Source: Scytonema sp. UIC 10036 (GTDB lineage Bacteria; Cyanobacteriota; Cyanobacteriia; Cyanobacteriales; Nostocaceae). Taken from it: a DNA stretch of 64,000 bases. The position numbers and the translations under genes are program-made. A model generated the notes under the pieces. It made no database searches. It was not told the DNA's origin and was given only the letters and a program-made list of their open reading frames with translations. Of this stretch, positions 7,732 through 16,836 are shown in pieces; positions within the stretch are counted from its first letter, which is position 1, and every line of letters starts with the position of its first letter. The stretch lies in NCBI RefSeq assembly GCF_009725235.1, contig NZ_WJFC01000001.1, positions 62,001 to 126,000 on the forward strand. The letters run 5' to 3'.

Positions 7732-9018
7732 TCACTCCAAACCTTGCACAACAAAAGAAGGCTGTTGCTGTTCAACAGGTGTAGATGCTCGGTTATTAAC
7801 TACATTAGAAAATAACTCTTCATACTGCGCGATCGCACGCTCAAAGGAATAGTTTTCAACAGCAAATTGCCTCCCCTTTTGGCTCAGCTTGGCAGCCAAA
7901 GCTCGGTTTTCATACAAATCCAACACTGCTGTTGCAAGGGCTTGTGGTGACTCTGGTGCAACAACCAAACCGCCGCCACTCTTATACACAACTTGCGCCG
8001 CCGTCCCAGATTCTGGAACTGATGCTACTATGGGACGACCACTCGCCAGTAACAGTGGTATTTTGGACGGCATATTGAAAGAAACTACGTTGCGCTTTTG
8101 TACCACTAACCCTACATCCGCCGCCGCTAGCATTTCGGGTAATTTTTCTCGTTCTATAAGTGGTAAAAGCACAACATTATCTGCTCCACAAGTTTGACAA
8201 TATTCTTGTAATTTTTGCAATGCTTTTGATTCGCCTGCAATGACAAAGACGATTTCTCGAATGTAGCGCAAGGAAACTGCTGCTTGTACGACTGTTTCTA
8301 AATCTTGGGTTAGGGCTATATTACCAGAGTACAATACAACAAATTTACCCTCTAGTTGATGGGCAGATCGAAAAGCGTTATTCTTCTTGGGTAACGGATA
8401 GATAAAATTAACATTCACCCAGTTGGGAATGCAAACAATTTTCTCTTCGGGTACTTCTTTACGGACTAAATTTTCTACAAATCCATCCGCAATAACGCTA
8501 ATAGCTTGTGCTGTTCGATATGCAAATTTTTCTATAGCTTTCAAAGCACCAATCATCCATTTGTTTTTAATAAGCCCAGTACATATAGCTGCTTCTAGCA
8601 AAATATCTTGTACATTTAGGACAACTGGGCAGTTATAAAACCAACCTAGTAGAGCAGCTGGTAAAGACACGAGCAACGGTGGAACCGTCAAAAGAATTAC
8701 ATCAGGACGCCAACCGTTTAAGGCTTGTGGCAAACTGGTGAAAATGAAGCTTAGTTCCAGTAAAAGCCTATCTATAAGGTTGGGTTTGGACTTGATTCGC
8801 AAGTAACTGCGTTGGATAGTAACGCCATTTTTATATTCTGTAACATACCACTTATTTCGATACCCTTCGTATATCTCGCGTTGCGGATAATTAGGCATTC
8901 CCGTAATCACTCGCACTTGGTAACCTCGTTTGACAAGCCCTTCTGCAAGTTCTGTCATTAAAGGAGCAATTCCAATAGGCTCTGGATAATAATTATAAGA
9001 ATAAATCAAAATGTTCAT
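7732..9018 (-). CDS. GT4-family glycosyltransferase (WcaI/CapM-like)
   Basis: 428 residues. The N-terminus MNILIYSYNYYPEPIGIAPL, then GYQVRVITGMPNYP, is the acceptor-domain signature of WcaI-like GT-B enzymes. The C-terminal domain carries VLYSGNIALTQDLETVV and VGLVVQKRNVVSFNMPSKIP, the usual donor-nucleotide region. It starts 3 nt after the tyrA stop, so the two are probably co-translated. The scytonemin locus of Nostoc punctiforme also places a glycosyltransferase next to tyrA. Here it is the last gene of the aromatic block, and I infer that it glycosylates the product or an associated polysaccharide. Confidence 0.8.
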   Translation of the reverse strand: MNILIYSYNYYPEPIGIAPLMTELAEGLVKRGYQVRVITGMPNYPQREIYEGYRNKWYVTEYKNGVTIQRSYLRIKSKPNLIDRLLLELSFIFTSLPQALNGWRPDVILLTVPPLLVSLPAALLGWFYNCPVVLNVQDILLEAAICTGLIKNKWMIGALKAIEKFAYRTAQAISVIADGFVENLVRKEVPEEKIVCIPNWVNVNFIYPLPKKNNAFRSAHQLEGKFVVLYSGNIALTQDLETVVQAAVSLRYIREIVFVIAGESKALQKLQEYCQTCGADNVVLLPLIEREKLPEMLAAADVGLVVQKRNVVSFNMPSKIPLLLASGRPIVASVPESGTAAQVVYKSGGGLVVAPESPQALATAVLDLYENRALAAKLSQKGRQFAVENYSFERAIAQYEELFSNVVNNRASTPVEQQQPSFVVQGLE

Positions 9019-9021
9019 AAT

Positions 9022-10164
9022 CTATTTGTCCATTTGTGGAGAATACCTTGTTTGGCTTTGCCAACTATTAAAAGATGGATGTTTATATTTCTGTCCAACC
9101 TCTTTAGCTGCCAATAATGTACTGAGAGCATCAATAACGTGAGTACTTTCTTCTAAAGTGCAGTTAATATCTTCTGCCAAACAACTGTGCGCTGTCTTGA
9201 ACTCATGGATTAAAGTATCGCGATCGCATTGCATCACAAATTGTGCTAATTTCTGAAACGTATTTGCCAATCTGCAAATAGCATCACGTCGTTGTGGTGT
9301 AGCAAGCATAATATCTACTATCATGGGAGCAGACTGAGACAACAAGCGACTAATTAAACCGATTTCCAGACGGAAAATTGGGCTAGAAAAATCTAAACTA
9401 CGGCGGATATCGATCCCTTCTTCAGCTAAGAACACACCAAGACCAAAGGTAGTAAAATTGCGTATTGCCTGAATAGCAACCATGATTTCGTCGTGTTCTT
9501 CTGGTGGACATACAATCAGTTTGCCACCATCATTCTCAATCAAATCCACAAGCCACTGAAATGCCTCAACTTCTCGACCTGGACAAACCACTACATTTTG
9601 AGACAAGAACGATTTCACCCCAGGACCAAACATTGGGTGTAAGCCCATGACAGGTCCGCTATGATACTCAAGCATTGCTTGCACTATTGGAGCTTTAATA
9701 CTAGCGATATCAGCCAGAGCAGTGGTTGGTGCAAGGTACTTAACAGCTTTGCGGATGACCTCTATTGTAAATTCAATAGGAACACAAACCAATACTAAAT
9801 TTGCTTTACCTAACAACGGCTCTGCTTGTTCCCAGCCATCTTGTTCGAGAATACTAACATGATGCCCTGCGGCGGATAATCGTTGCGAGAAGAACCGCCC
9901 CATCATACCTCGTCCACCAATAAGAGTGACCCGTCGTGGCGGAAGCTCAGTTACAGGTGAAGATGGATTGTTAACAGCAGCCGTAGTACTTATGACAAGG
10001 TTTTTCCAAATCGATTCTGGAACACTAGCTTTAGCTAGAGACAGTGTAACATTGGTAAATTGTTCTTCTGTGGAAATAGGTGTTGATTCTGCTAAGGCTG
10101 CTATTCGTTTGCTAAGTAAATCGATCAATTGTTGGTCGATTTCTGTGAGCTTCTGTTGAAACAT
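9022..10164 (-). CDS. tyrA: Prephenate dehydrogenase with a degenerate chorismate-mutase-like N-terminus (T-protein type)
   Basis: The likely start is the ATG at 10164 (380 residues, GAGAGGA ribosome site); an ATG at 10194 is also possible. Residues 1-70 resemble the AroQ helix of E. coli TyrA (KLTEIDQQLIDLLSKRIAAL), but the Lys and acidic positions that should follow are not evident. The dehydrogenase domain has the NAD motif VTLIGGRGMMGRFFSQRL and the catalytic-His segment GLHPMFGPGV. The reaction is prephenate to 4-hydroxyphenylpyruvate. In scytonemin biosynthesis the dedicated TyrA feeds this keto acid to ScyA; the ThDP enzyme upstream in this block suggests the same use here. Confidence 0.85.
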   Translation of the reverse strand: MFQQKLTEIDQQLIDLLSKRIAALAESTPISTEEQFTNVTLSLAKASVPESIWKNLVISTTAAVNNPSSPVTELPPRRVTLIGGRGMMGRFFSQRLSAAGHHVSILEQDGWEQAEPLLGKANLVLVCVPIEFTIEVIRKAVKYLAPTTALADIASIKAPIVQAMLEYHSGPVMGLHPMFGPGVKSFLSQNVVVCPGREVEAFQWLVDLIENDGGKLIVCPPEEHDEIMVAIQAIRNFTTFGLGVFLAEEGIDIRRSLDFSSPIFRLEIGLISRLLSQSAPMIVDIMLATPQRRDAICRLANTFQKLAQFVMQCDRDTLIHEFKTAHSCLAEDINCTLEESTHVIDALSTLLAAKEVGQKYKHPSFNSWQSQTRYSPQMDK

Positions 10165-10294
10165 AAGTCCTCTCAAAGATTTTGTTAAACTCATGACTCC
10201 TTTTGTTCTCTGTGTCCTCTGCGGTCAATTCAAAAAACCGCTCCAGACGCAGAAGACGCAGGGTGTTTTATATCATGTTTGGTTAACATATTAC

Positions 10295-10358
10295 GTTTGT
10301 AGTTGCGCTATGGCTGACGCCACGCTACGCGAACAGCGCATGCATCGCAACTACAAAC
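10295..10358. repeat. Palindromic intergenic repeat
   Basis: GTTTGTAGTTGCG (10295-10307) and its exact complement (10346-10358) flank a 38-bp core, GCTATGGCTGACGCC…ACGCGAACAGCGC. Such GC-rich palindromes are dispersed repeats in filamentous cyanobacteria. It lies between the first small PEP-CTERM gene and tyrA and may act as an mRNA stem. Confidence 0.5.
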
Positions 10359-10392
10359 TAATTAATTTATAAGTCATTAGCCGAACATGATA

Positions 10393-11022
10393 CTACACAG
10401 GTAATGATTTATATCGAGAGCGGCGAAGGGTAAACCAAGCGCCTATTCCCAACAATGCAGAGATTAATGCTGGTTCGGGCACCCTTTCAATACGAGTTTG
10501 AACGTTTCCTCTATAAGCGGCTTCGCCTATAGTATTAGGAAAGTCCACATTTGGGAAAATTTCAGCGAATGCAATATCTGGAATAGCTGTCGGTATATTA
10601 GTAGACTCGCCAAAGGTACCCTTTGGATAGTGAAAATAAACAACCAAAGCGTATGGAGACTGAGGTTCGCGATCGACAGCACGCTCTTCTAAGAGAAAAT
10701 CGTCAGTTTCAGGTGCTTCAATACCATCCTCTCTGCGTGGTAAAAAAATGATTGTAGTAGCATTTGTTCCCTCAAAAACCCCCTTTTCCTTCACATCAAT
10801 TTTGTATTCACGAACCGCGCCATTATACGCAGTAGAATTCGGAGAAAGCGGAGAGTCACCTGGAATTGAATCGTCATAAATAAAGTAACCGTTTGCTTCC
10901 TCGCTGGTAAAGCTGAATTTGAATAGAGCAGCTTGAGCGGAATTTGTACTAAAAGCTACTAGAGCTAAAAGCGTTGCAGCACTGTTAACAGCAGCTATTG
11001 ATAATTTGTTTAACCTAGGCAT
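10393..11022 (-). CDS. Small exported PEP-CTERM protein, copy 1
   Basis: 209 residues from the ATG at 11022; the frame extends upstream only to a TTG. A signal peptide (AAVNSAATLLALVAFSTNSA-QA) is followed by a beta-rich domain (LFKFSFTSEEANGYFIYDD…) and a C-terminal sorting signal. The signal has VPEPA, a hydrophobic stretch LISALLGIGAWFTL and a basic tail RRSRYK. PEP-CTERM proteins are exported and processed by an exosortase, which is not in the window. It is a tandem paralogue of the next two genes, most like copy 2. Function is unknown. Placement inside the biosynthetic block suggests a role in holding or handling the product outside the cytoplasm. Confidence 0.75.
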   Translation of the reverse strand: MPRLNKLSIAAVNSAATLLALVAFSTNSAQAALFKFSFTSEEANGYFIYDDSIPGDSPLSPNSTAYNGAVREYKIDVKEKGVFEGTNATTIIFLPRREDGIEAPETDDFLLEERAVDREPQSPYALVVYFHYPKGTFGESTNIPTAIPDIAFAEIFPNVDFPNTIGEAAYRGNVQTRIERVPEPALISALLGIGAWFTLRRSRYKSLPV

Positions 11023-11085
11023 TGTGTTTATTTTTTCCAAAAAACTAAGTTACTCAATGAAAATGGATGGTAAAAGAAAGCAGTT

Positions 11086-11727
11086 CTATAGGTTTGTAGA
11101 GATCCGAAATTTTGCGTCTTTACATTGGCGACGACTGACAAGAAACCAAACGCTTACCCCCAACAACGCAAATATTAATGCTGGCTCAGGAACTCTCTCA
11201 ATCCGAGTTTGAACATTTCCTCTAAATACTACCTCACCCAGAGTATTGGGAAAATCAACATTTGGAAAAATTTCAGCTTGTGCGGTACTTGGGACACTCG
11301 TCCTAATTTCAGTAGAACCACTGAAAGTTCCTTTTGGGTAATGAAAATAGCTTACTAAAGCAAACTCAGACTGCGGTTCTCTTTCAACCGCGCTCTCCTG
11401 CAAAAGAAAATCATCAGTTTCAGGTGCTAAAATACCATCTTCTTGACGTGGTAAAAAGACAATGGCAGCAGCATTTGTTCCCTCAAAAACTCCGTTACCA
11501 GAGTTAATTTGGTATTCACGAACTGCACCATAATAGGCAGTGGAATTTGGAGAAAGCACAGTACCTTGAATTGAGTCATCGTAAATAAAGTAACCATTTG
11601 CTTCCTCGCTAGTAAAGCTGAATTTAAATAAAGCCGCTTCAGCCGAATTTACGCTAGAAGCTGCTAAAGCGAGAAATGTTAAAGTACTGGTTAAAGCAAG
11701 TGACGATAATTTATTCAGTAGAACCAT
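11086..11727 (-). CDS. Small exported PEP-CTERM protein, copy 2
   Basis: 213 residues. Signal peptide (LALTSTLTFLALAASSVNSA-EA), the same beta-rich domain as copy 1 (ALFKFSFTSEEANGYFIYDD, then EGTNAAAIVFLPRQEDGI and FALVSYFHYPKGTF), then VPEPALIFALLGVSVWFLV and an Arg/Lys tail. Copies 1 and 2 are very similar over their whole length, indicating recent duplication; 63 bp separate them. The C-terminal transmembrane-plus-basic tail is the exosortase recognition signal. Confidence 0.75.
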   Translation of the reverse strand: MVLLNKLSSLALTSTLTFLALAASSVNSAEAALFKFSFTSEEANGYFIYDDSIQGTVLSPNSTAYYGAVREYQINSGNGVFEGTNAAAIVFLPRQEDGILAPETDDFLLQESAVEREPQSEFALVSYFHYPKGTFSGSTEIRTSVPSTAQAEIFPNVDFPNTLGEVVFRGNVQTRIERVPEPALIFALLGVSVWFLVSRRQCKDAKFRISTNL

Positions 11728-11849
11728 TGGAGTTATTTCTAAGAAAGGTTGTTTACAAACGCAGTTACTGAGTTTTGAGAATGTACTGGTTAGATTCTCG
11801 ACTTTTTGAAGAAGTCAAGAACCTTACAAAATCGCGATAGTAAATTTAG

Positions 11850-12512
11850 CTACTGCACCTGTATTTGACGAGACTGACGACAGCGGTGGAAAATAAAACC
11901 AACGCTCAGTACTAATAATCCAACCACAGATGCTGGTTCAGGAATCTTCTCTAATCGGGTTCTCACGATTCCGTCAAAGGTATAGTTCCCCGTCGTATTA
12001 GGAAAATCCCAATATGGATATGCTCTTACTCTTGCTGTATTGGGAAGAGTTTTTGGCTGATCGATAGAGTTTGAGAATGTTCCTTCTGGATAACTAAAAC
12101 GAAGTGATAATCCATATTGTTGTCCGCGAGAAGCAGGAGGCACGTAAAGAATAAAGTCATCAAGAGAAGAACCATCAAAGCCAATATTCTCCGGGCGTGC
12201 AAGATAAACAATAGTTCTTGCTTCATCATGTATATCTTTCTGCAAGCCCTTAAATCCCTGTTCCACTATTTGCCCGTAAAAATTTACAGCATATTCTTGA
12301 ACTGAACCGTCATACTCGCCGAGATAACCAGAACCAATCGGTTCAATTTTCTGCGCTGAATCATCAAAAATAAAATAACCGTTCGCTCCATCTCCCTCAA
12401 AGCTGAATTTAAATAAAGCAGCTTCAGCCGGATTTATACTCACATTTGATAGAGCTAAAAATGTGGCAAGGCTACTTACAGCAGTGAGAGAAAATTTCTT
12501 CAGAAAAGCCAT
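11850..12512 (-). CDS. Small exported PEP-CTERM protein, copy 3 (divergent)
   Basis: 220 residues, with the same architecture as the two downstream copies but more diverged. Signal peptide (SSLATFLALSNVSINPAEA), domain ALFKFSFEGDGANGYFIFDD, a conserved FSYPEGTFSNS segment and the YWDFPNTTG motif (copies 1 and 2: NVDFPNT). It ends IPEPASVVGLLVLSVGFIF and a basic tail. The IPEPAS signal is a regular PEP-CTERM variant. It is probably the older member of the tandem array. Confidence 0.75.
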   Translation of the reverse strand: MAFLKKFSLTAVSSLATFLALSNVSINPAEAALFKFSFEGDGANGYFIFDDSAQKIEPIGSGYLGEYDGSVQEYAVNFYGQIVEQGFKGLQKDIHDEARTIVYLARPENIGFDGSSLDDFILYVPPASRGQQYGLSLRFSYPEGTFSNSIDQPKTLPNTARVRAYPYWDFPNTTGNYTFDGIVRTRLEKIPEPASVVGLLVLSVGFIFHRCRQSRQIQVQ

Positions 12513-12626
12513 TTTTGTTGTGTCCGTAAAATTGTTAGTAGTTGATGGTTAGTCGTTAGTGGTGAGTAAGCGCTCTGTAGACGGGTTTCTCATCTTAGGG
12601 GGAAGGGTTAGTGTAACTATTTACTA

Positions 12627-13700
12627 CTAACTACTAACCCTTCTACTTTTTTGACCAAATTGCAACATAGAACCCGCTATAATAACTGTGAGGCTTAATA
12701 AACCAAATGTAGAACTTGGTTCAGGTACACGAGTCGCTTCACGGTATGTCAATCCTTTTAAAGCAACACTGTATATACCGCTATTTTGGTCGTAAGTAAT
12801 GCTATACTGTGTTGGATAATAGCCGCTTTCTGCATACGCATTTGGCACTTTGATATTCTTAGTCATATTTGGTTGCATATCTAGGTAATTTTTATTTACC
12901 ATTGGCTCCCAAAAAGTAAACTTTTTATCATAAGAGCCGTAAAAGAAAGTTTCAGTAAAGGGAAGTTCTCCGTTATAAGGAGAAGATGTAGGATCGTACC
13001 AATGCAAGCCCATTCGATCTGTTTCACTACCTGTGACTCCTACTGCAGCTAATTCAGGAGGGGCGACTGCTGGTTGATAATCGCTAGCCCAATATGCTTT
13101 ATCTGGAACGTCAAAGACGGTTGGATTTTGGGCTGAAATTTGATAGCGTTCCTCTGGAGTAATGTTGTAAAAATGAAAATCAAAATGTGGAACGCCAAAC
13201 AATTCATCTGGATGGTGACCTGATGGATTCCAATTGACAACAATATGTTTAAAAGCAGTTGTTGAAGCTTCTTCAGGCAAGCGTAGCTCGTACTCAAAAG
13301 ATGGATCTTGTCCGTCTGCGTGTGGTATGCCACCTGGAGACTCTTCCGTTGGCAAATCATACAACGCTGATGCTGTAAATGAAAGCCCAATTGCTGAGGG
13401 TTTTCCGCTCTCATCCGTTTCTAGCCACGACCAAAGTTCTCCATTGCCCATTTGTATCGACTCGCCCTTGATTTGATTTGAAAAATTTTCGTGGCTATCA
13501 ACTTTATGTTGTGAAAAATCTTCTCTGTTTTCTTTCTGTGTTGGTTTGTACTCATGTTGACCTGCAAGATTGTCATCAACTTTGTGCTTAGAGGAATGTT
13601 CTTTATGTCCAACATGGCCAAAGGTTGTAGTTAAGGGCAATAAAGAAACTACAAGAGCTACAGTAAACGCTATTAAAAACTTTCTCACATTTCTCCTCAT
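12627..13700 (-). CDS. Exported PEP-CTERM protein with a TTHB210/DUF5602-like domain
   Basis: 357 residues from the ATG at 13700. The signal peptide (FLIAFTVALVVSLLPLTTTFG) is followed by a His-rich segment HVGHKEHSSKHK, which could bind metal. The central domain (LSFTASALYDLP, HIVVNWNPSGHHPDELFGVP, HFDFHFYNITPEER, MGLHWYDPTS) resembles the TTHB210-like/DUF5602 family as I remember it. The end is VPEPSSTFGLLSLTVIIAGS with a basic tail. The conserved His and Asp clusters look like a metal or ligand site. Together with the three small PEP-CTERM genes it gives the aromatic block an extracytoplasmic arm. Confidence 0.65.
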   Translation of the reverse strand: MRRNVRKFLIAFTVALVVSLLPLTTTFGHVGHKEHSSKHKVDDNLAGQHEYKPTQKENREDFSQHKVDSHENFSNQIKGESIQMGNGELWSWLETDESGKPSAIGLSFTASALYDLPTEESPGGIPHADGQDPSFEYELRLPEEASTTAFKHIVVNWNPSGHHPDELFGVPHFDFHFYNITPEERYQISAQNPTVFDVPDKAYWASDYQPAVAPPELAAVGVTGSETDRMGLHWYDPTSSPYNGELPFTETFFYGSYDKKFTFWEPMVNKNYLDMQPNMTKNIKVPNAYAESGYYPTQYSITYDQNSGIYSVALKGLTYREATRVPEPSSTFGLLSLTVIIAGSMLQFGQKSRRVSS

Positions 13701-13765
13701 ACTTTTTATAGATAAAATGCAACTATTAGTTTCCAAAAAAACCGACAAGGGGCAGGTTAAGGCTC

Positions 13766-13797
13766 TGTAAAGACGCTCTAAAAAGCGCGTCTTTACA
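13766..13797. promoter_or_regulatory. Stem-loop between the KAS III-like gene and the PEP-CTERM genes
   Basis: TGTAAAGACGC and GCGTCTTTACA form a perfect 11-bp stem around a 10-nt loop. No T run follows in the direction of transcription. It may be an mRNA processing or stability element, or partial terminator, between the enzyme genes and the export genes, or simply a dispersed repeat. Confidence 0.4.
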
Positions 13798-13889
13798 AAG
13801 AAATCAAATTTTTGAGATTAATTTATCGGTGCTAAAGTGTTTCTTGCTTTGCGTCCTTTCCTGAGTCTTTTTACTTTTGCCTTCTTGTA

Positions 13890-15032
13890 CTAACGAACAA
13901 TAAGAACTTTATCGTCGTGTTGAGAAAGACTCACAGATGAAGCAGGTGCAGGTCCCAACGCAACATCGCCCCAGCGCATAACACTTGCACCAGCATTAGA
14001 CGATGAACCCATTGTGTAAACTAAAACCAAGTCGTTTTCTTGGATTTTACCTGCTTTTGCGGCATGGTAAAGATTGGCAACGGGAAATGTCGGTCCAATG
14101 TTGGCATAAAGGGGATTCAGGTTAATTGTGCGTTCTGGATCGATGCCTAAGGCACGCGTACAAACTCGTGAATACCATGCACTGGGTGTATTGAAAGCAA
14201 AGAAGTTGATTTCATCTAAGGTCACATTAGCAGCTGCGATCGCACCATGGCAGCACAGGCGAATGAACTGCACAGTCGTCTCGTTGAACATCTTGCTTGC
14301 GCCTTTACCACCTCGGATGAACATTTTAATATTCCCTTGCTCATCGGTAGTAAATTCATTGTAGAAAGCACCGCAAGTTGCAGAGGTATTGGCAATTTTG
14401 GTACCGAGGATTCCTTGGTTTGGTTTGAGCGCACCGACAACAAATGCACCTGCACCATCACCCGATAAAAATGCTAAAGTATCATTCTCATCAGTATAAC
14501 GAGAGTAGGTAGTTGAAACGACTACCAGCACGTTACGATACTCTCCCGTTCTCACCAAAGAACAAGCTGTTTGCAATGAAACCAAAGCACTTGTGCAAGT
14601 TGACTCAATATTCCATGCTGCACCTTTCAGCCCCAATTTCCCTGCAAGAAAAGCAGCATTACCGGGAGTGACTTGTTCGGGAAATAAGGAAGTGACAAGC
14701 ATGAGATCGATATCATCGGGGGAAAGCTTTGCGGCTTCAAGAGCATCCACAGCAGCGCGGTACTCCAGCGTCAAAGAAGTTTCATCTGGACTCACAACCC
14801 TCCGCTCAACAGTTCCACGGAAGGGATCGGACATATAAGGTGCGACTTCCTGCGACCAAATATCTTCATTGTTGTTGCTAGTGGAGTTATCGGGTACAAA
14901 GAGTTTTGCTAAGGTTTTTTGTTCCGCGAAACTCACTAACTCCGGGTAATTCTCTCGGTAGTAATCGTTAGTACGGATGATACTGGGAAAGCTAACTGCG
15001 ATCGCACGAATACCTACTGCATCGAATTTCAT
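13890..15032 (-). CDS. KAS III-like condensing/acyltransferase enzyme with altered active site
   Basis: 380 residues; GGAGA ribosome site, start 11 nt after the ThDP-enzyme stop. The thiolase fold is evident: LMLVTSLFPEQVTPG, nucleophile Cys146 in NIESTCTSALVSLQTA, and AFLSGDGAGAFVV. In FabH the His motif is PHQAN; here the matching segment is FAFNTPSAW, with Asn281 at the His position. The later Asn is kept (Asn311 in YANIGPT). It is too divergent for FabH and lacks chalcone-synthase features. KAS III relatives without a full triad often transfer acyl groups, so I infer transfer or condensation of a ligase-activated aryl acid. Confidence 0.75.
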   Translation of the reverse strand: MKFDAVGIRAIAVSFPSIIRTNDYYRENYPELVSFAEQKTLAKLFVPDNSTSNNNEDIWSQEVAPYMSDPFRGTVERRVVSPDETSLTLEYRAAVDALEAAKLSPDDIDLMLVTSLFPEQVTPGNAAFLAGKLGLKGAAWNIESTCTSALVSLQTACSLVRTGEYRNVLVVVSTTYSRYTDENDTLAFLSGDGAGAFVVGALKPNQGILGTKIANTSATCGAFYNEFTTDEQGNIKMFIRGGKGASKMFNETTVQFIRLCCHGAIAAANVTLDEINFFAFNTPSAWYSRVCTRALGIDPERTINLNPLYANIGPTFPVANLYHAAKAGKIQENDLVLVYTMGSSSNAGASVMRWGDVALGPAPASSVSLSQHDDKVLIVR

Positions 15033-15043
15033 GATTATTCTCC

Positions 15044-16828
15044 TTATAATTCTGTTGCACCTTGGGCAATCAGATTGCGAATCCGACCCCCAATAGGTGC
15101 AAGTCGGTGTGAGTCGATTCTGACATCAACAACAAAGGGAAGAGATGATAAGAGTGCTTTTTCTATTGCTACCTCCAAAGCTTCCTCAGTATTTACACGA
15201 ATCCCATCAGCTCCCATAGCCTTAGCAAGCATGGCAAAATCGACACAGGGAATTTCAGTATCAATACCTTTAAAGCCCTGCATTGCCATTCCTTGATTGC
15301 ACATATTGTAACGTCCGTCATTGAGTACAATCCAGACTGCAGGAATTTGGAACCTTACAGCCGTGCTGACTTCGTTATTCATCAGCATGGCTCCATCGCC
15401 AACAATAGCAACGGCTTTACCACACCGTGCTAAAGCAGCACCAACTACCCCAGCAACAGCCTGACCCATAGCCCCTACACCAGTGCTGATCCGGTAGCGC
15501 CCAGCTTGTGTAAATCTCAACAAGTTAGTTGCCCAAGCAAAGGAATTACCAGCTTCAGCCATCACTATTGCATTGCTTTGTTCTACTATCAAGCGTTGAA
15601 TAGTATCCATTAACACATTAGGTCTTACTAAACCATGTATGCGTGGAGTTGTGACCGTAAACTCAGGATGAGGTAGCGGTAAAGTTTGTGACCAGTTAGG
15701 ATGTTCTGGAAAATGTTTTAACAACTCTTTTAAAAACTCTGTAACCTCTGAGTGAACAGAGAATGTTTGTGCTAAAGGATACGCATTTCCAGGGACTTGG
15801 GAGTCAATATCTACGTGTATAAATCCCTCAGCAGGCACCATTGTCGGATTCCAAAAAGAAGTCGGCTCTCCCAATCGCGTTCCCAACACAAGTAGGCGGC
15901 GGGGACGTATTTGGTGCATATACGAAAGAACAGTTTCATGTCCGCTAAAACCCGTCACACCAACAAATTGTGGATGATCCTCTGGAAAGATACCTTTACC
16001 GCGAGGAGAACACATCACCCCTGCTCCTGTTTTTTCAGCCAGCAAACGGATCTCTTTCGCCGCATGTCGCGCACCAAAACCAACCCAAATACCAAAAGGT
16101 TCTTCTGAGAGCAGCCGCACGCATTCAGCGATCGCATCAGAGCTAGCAGTGGGAACCGATTGATGAAAGACTTGCTTTGGTAACTGTATTGTTATGGGCG
16201 TTGTTTGAATTGGAGTTGGAATACTGATGTGGGCAACAAAAGTTCCTGGCTGTCCCAAGCCCCGAGCTAACCTGCTATAAATTTCTGGAATTTCATCACC
16301 AGACTCAATAGTTGTAGCATAGTTAAAAAGATTACCAGAAGTAAATAAATCAGAAGTAGGCATTGTGTAAGCACTCGTTTCTTGACAAGCCCACCGACCG
16401 CGATTTCCAGACGGAGTTGCAGCGGATAAGAGAATAACTTTTGCGCCATCCCCACGTGCTGCCAAAAGACCTGTCAGAGCATTAGTGATACCAGGTCCTG
16501 TTGTAACGAATACTACAACAGGACGACCACTAGCAAAGTATGCTTCAGTAGCAGCAAAAGCTGCACCTGATTCATGGCGAAAGTGAAGGACTTCAATCTC
16601 GCTACGGCTCAAAGTTGCCCACATCGGTCCAATCCCACCACCGGAAATACCAAAAGCATGGCGTACTCCCAAATTGGCTAGTATTTCGACAATAGCTTCT
16701 GCAACCGTCAGTTTGTTTGATTCTAACTGAGTATGCTCTCCCTGGGAAGGTAATTGCTCGGCGTCTGTTGGTGGTGAGAAAATAGAAGACCCACTAGAAT
16801 ATTTTTGTGAAATGTTTGTCTGATGCAT
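15044..16828 (-). CDS. ThDP-dependent acetolactate-synthase-family enzyme, ScyA-like
   Basis: 594 residues with the three-domain ThDP architecture. Catalytic Glu86 is in HFRHESGAAFAATEAYFASG, followed by VVVFVTTGPGITNALTG. The middle domain is residues ~225-365, and the cofactor motif is GDGAMLMNNE (477-486) through VLNDGRYN. The pattern and length recall ScyA, which joins indole-3-pyruvate and 4-hydroxyphenylpyruvate in scytonemin assembly. TyrA in the same block supplies 4-hydroxyphenylpyruvate, so an acyloin-type coupling of that keto acid is plausible. A housekeeping acetolactate synthase is less likely: no small regulatory subunit is adjacent and the context is secondary metabolism. Confidence 0.8.
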   Translation of the reverse strand: MHQTNISQKYSSGSSIFSPPTDAEQLPSQGEHTQLESNKLTVAEAIVEILANLGVRHAFGISGGGIGPMWATLSRSEIEVLHFRHESGAAFAATEAYFASGRPVVVFVTTGPGITNALTGLLAARGDGAKVILLSAATPSGNRGRWACQETSAYTMPTSDLFTSGNLFNYATTIESGDEIPEIYSRLARGLGQPGTFVAHISIPTPIQTTPITIQLPKQVFHQSVPTASSDAIAECVRLLSEEPFGIWVGFGARHAAKEIRLLAEKTGAGVMCSPRGKGIFPEDHPQFVGVTGFSGHETVLSYMHQIRPRRLLVLGTRLGEPTSFWNPTMVPAEGFIHVDIDSQVPGNAYPLAQTFSVHSEVTEFLKELLKHFPEHPNWSQTLPLPHPEFTVTTPRIHGLVRPNVLMDTIQRLIVEQSNAIVMAEAGNSFAWATNLLRFTQAGRYRISTGVGAMGQAVAGVVGAALARCGKAVAIVGDGAMLMNNEVSTAVRFQIPAVWIVLNDGRYNMCNQGMAMQGFKGIDTEIPCVDFAMLAKAMGADGIRVNTEEALEVAIEKALLSSLPFVVDVRIDSHRLAPIGGRIRNLIAQGATEL

Positions 16829-16836
16829 AGCAAAAT

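Noticed and set aside
13890..15032. Type III polyketide synthase (chalcone/stilbene synthase)
   Set aside because: Length is similar, but the sequence follows the KAS III pattern and lacks the Cys-His-Asn and GFGPG features of chalcone synthases.
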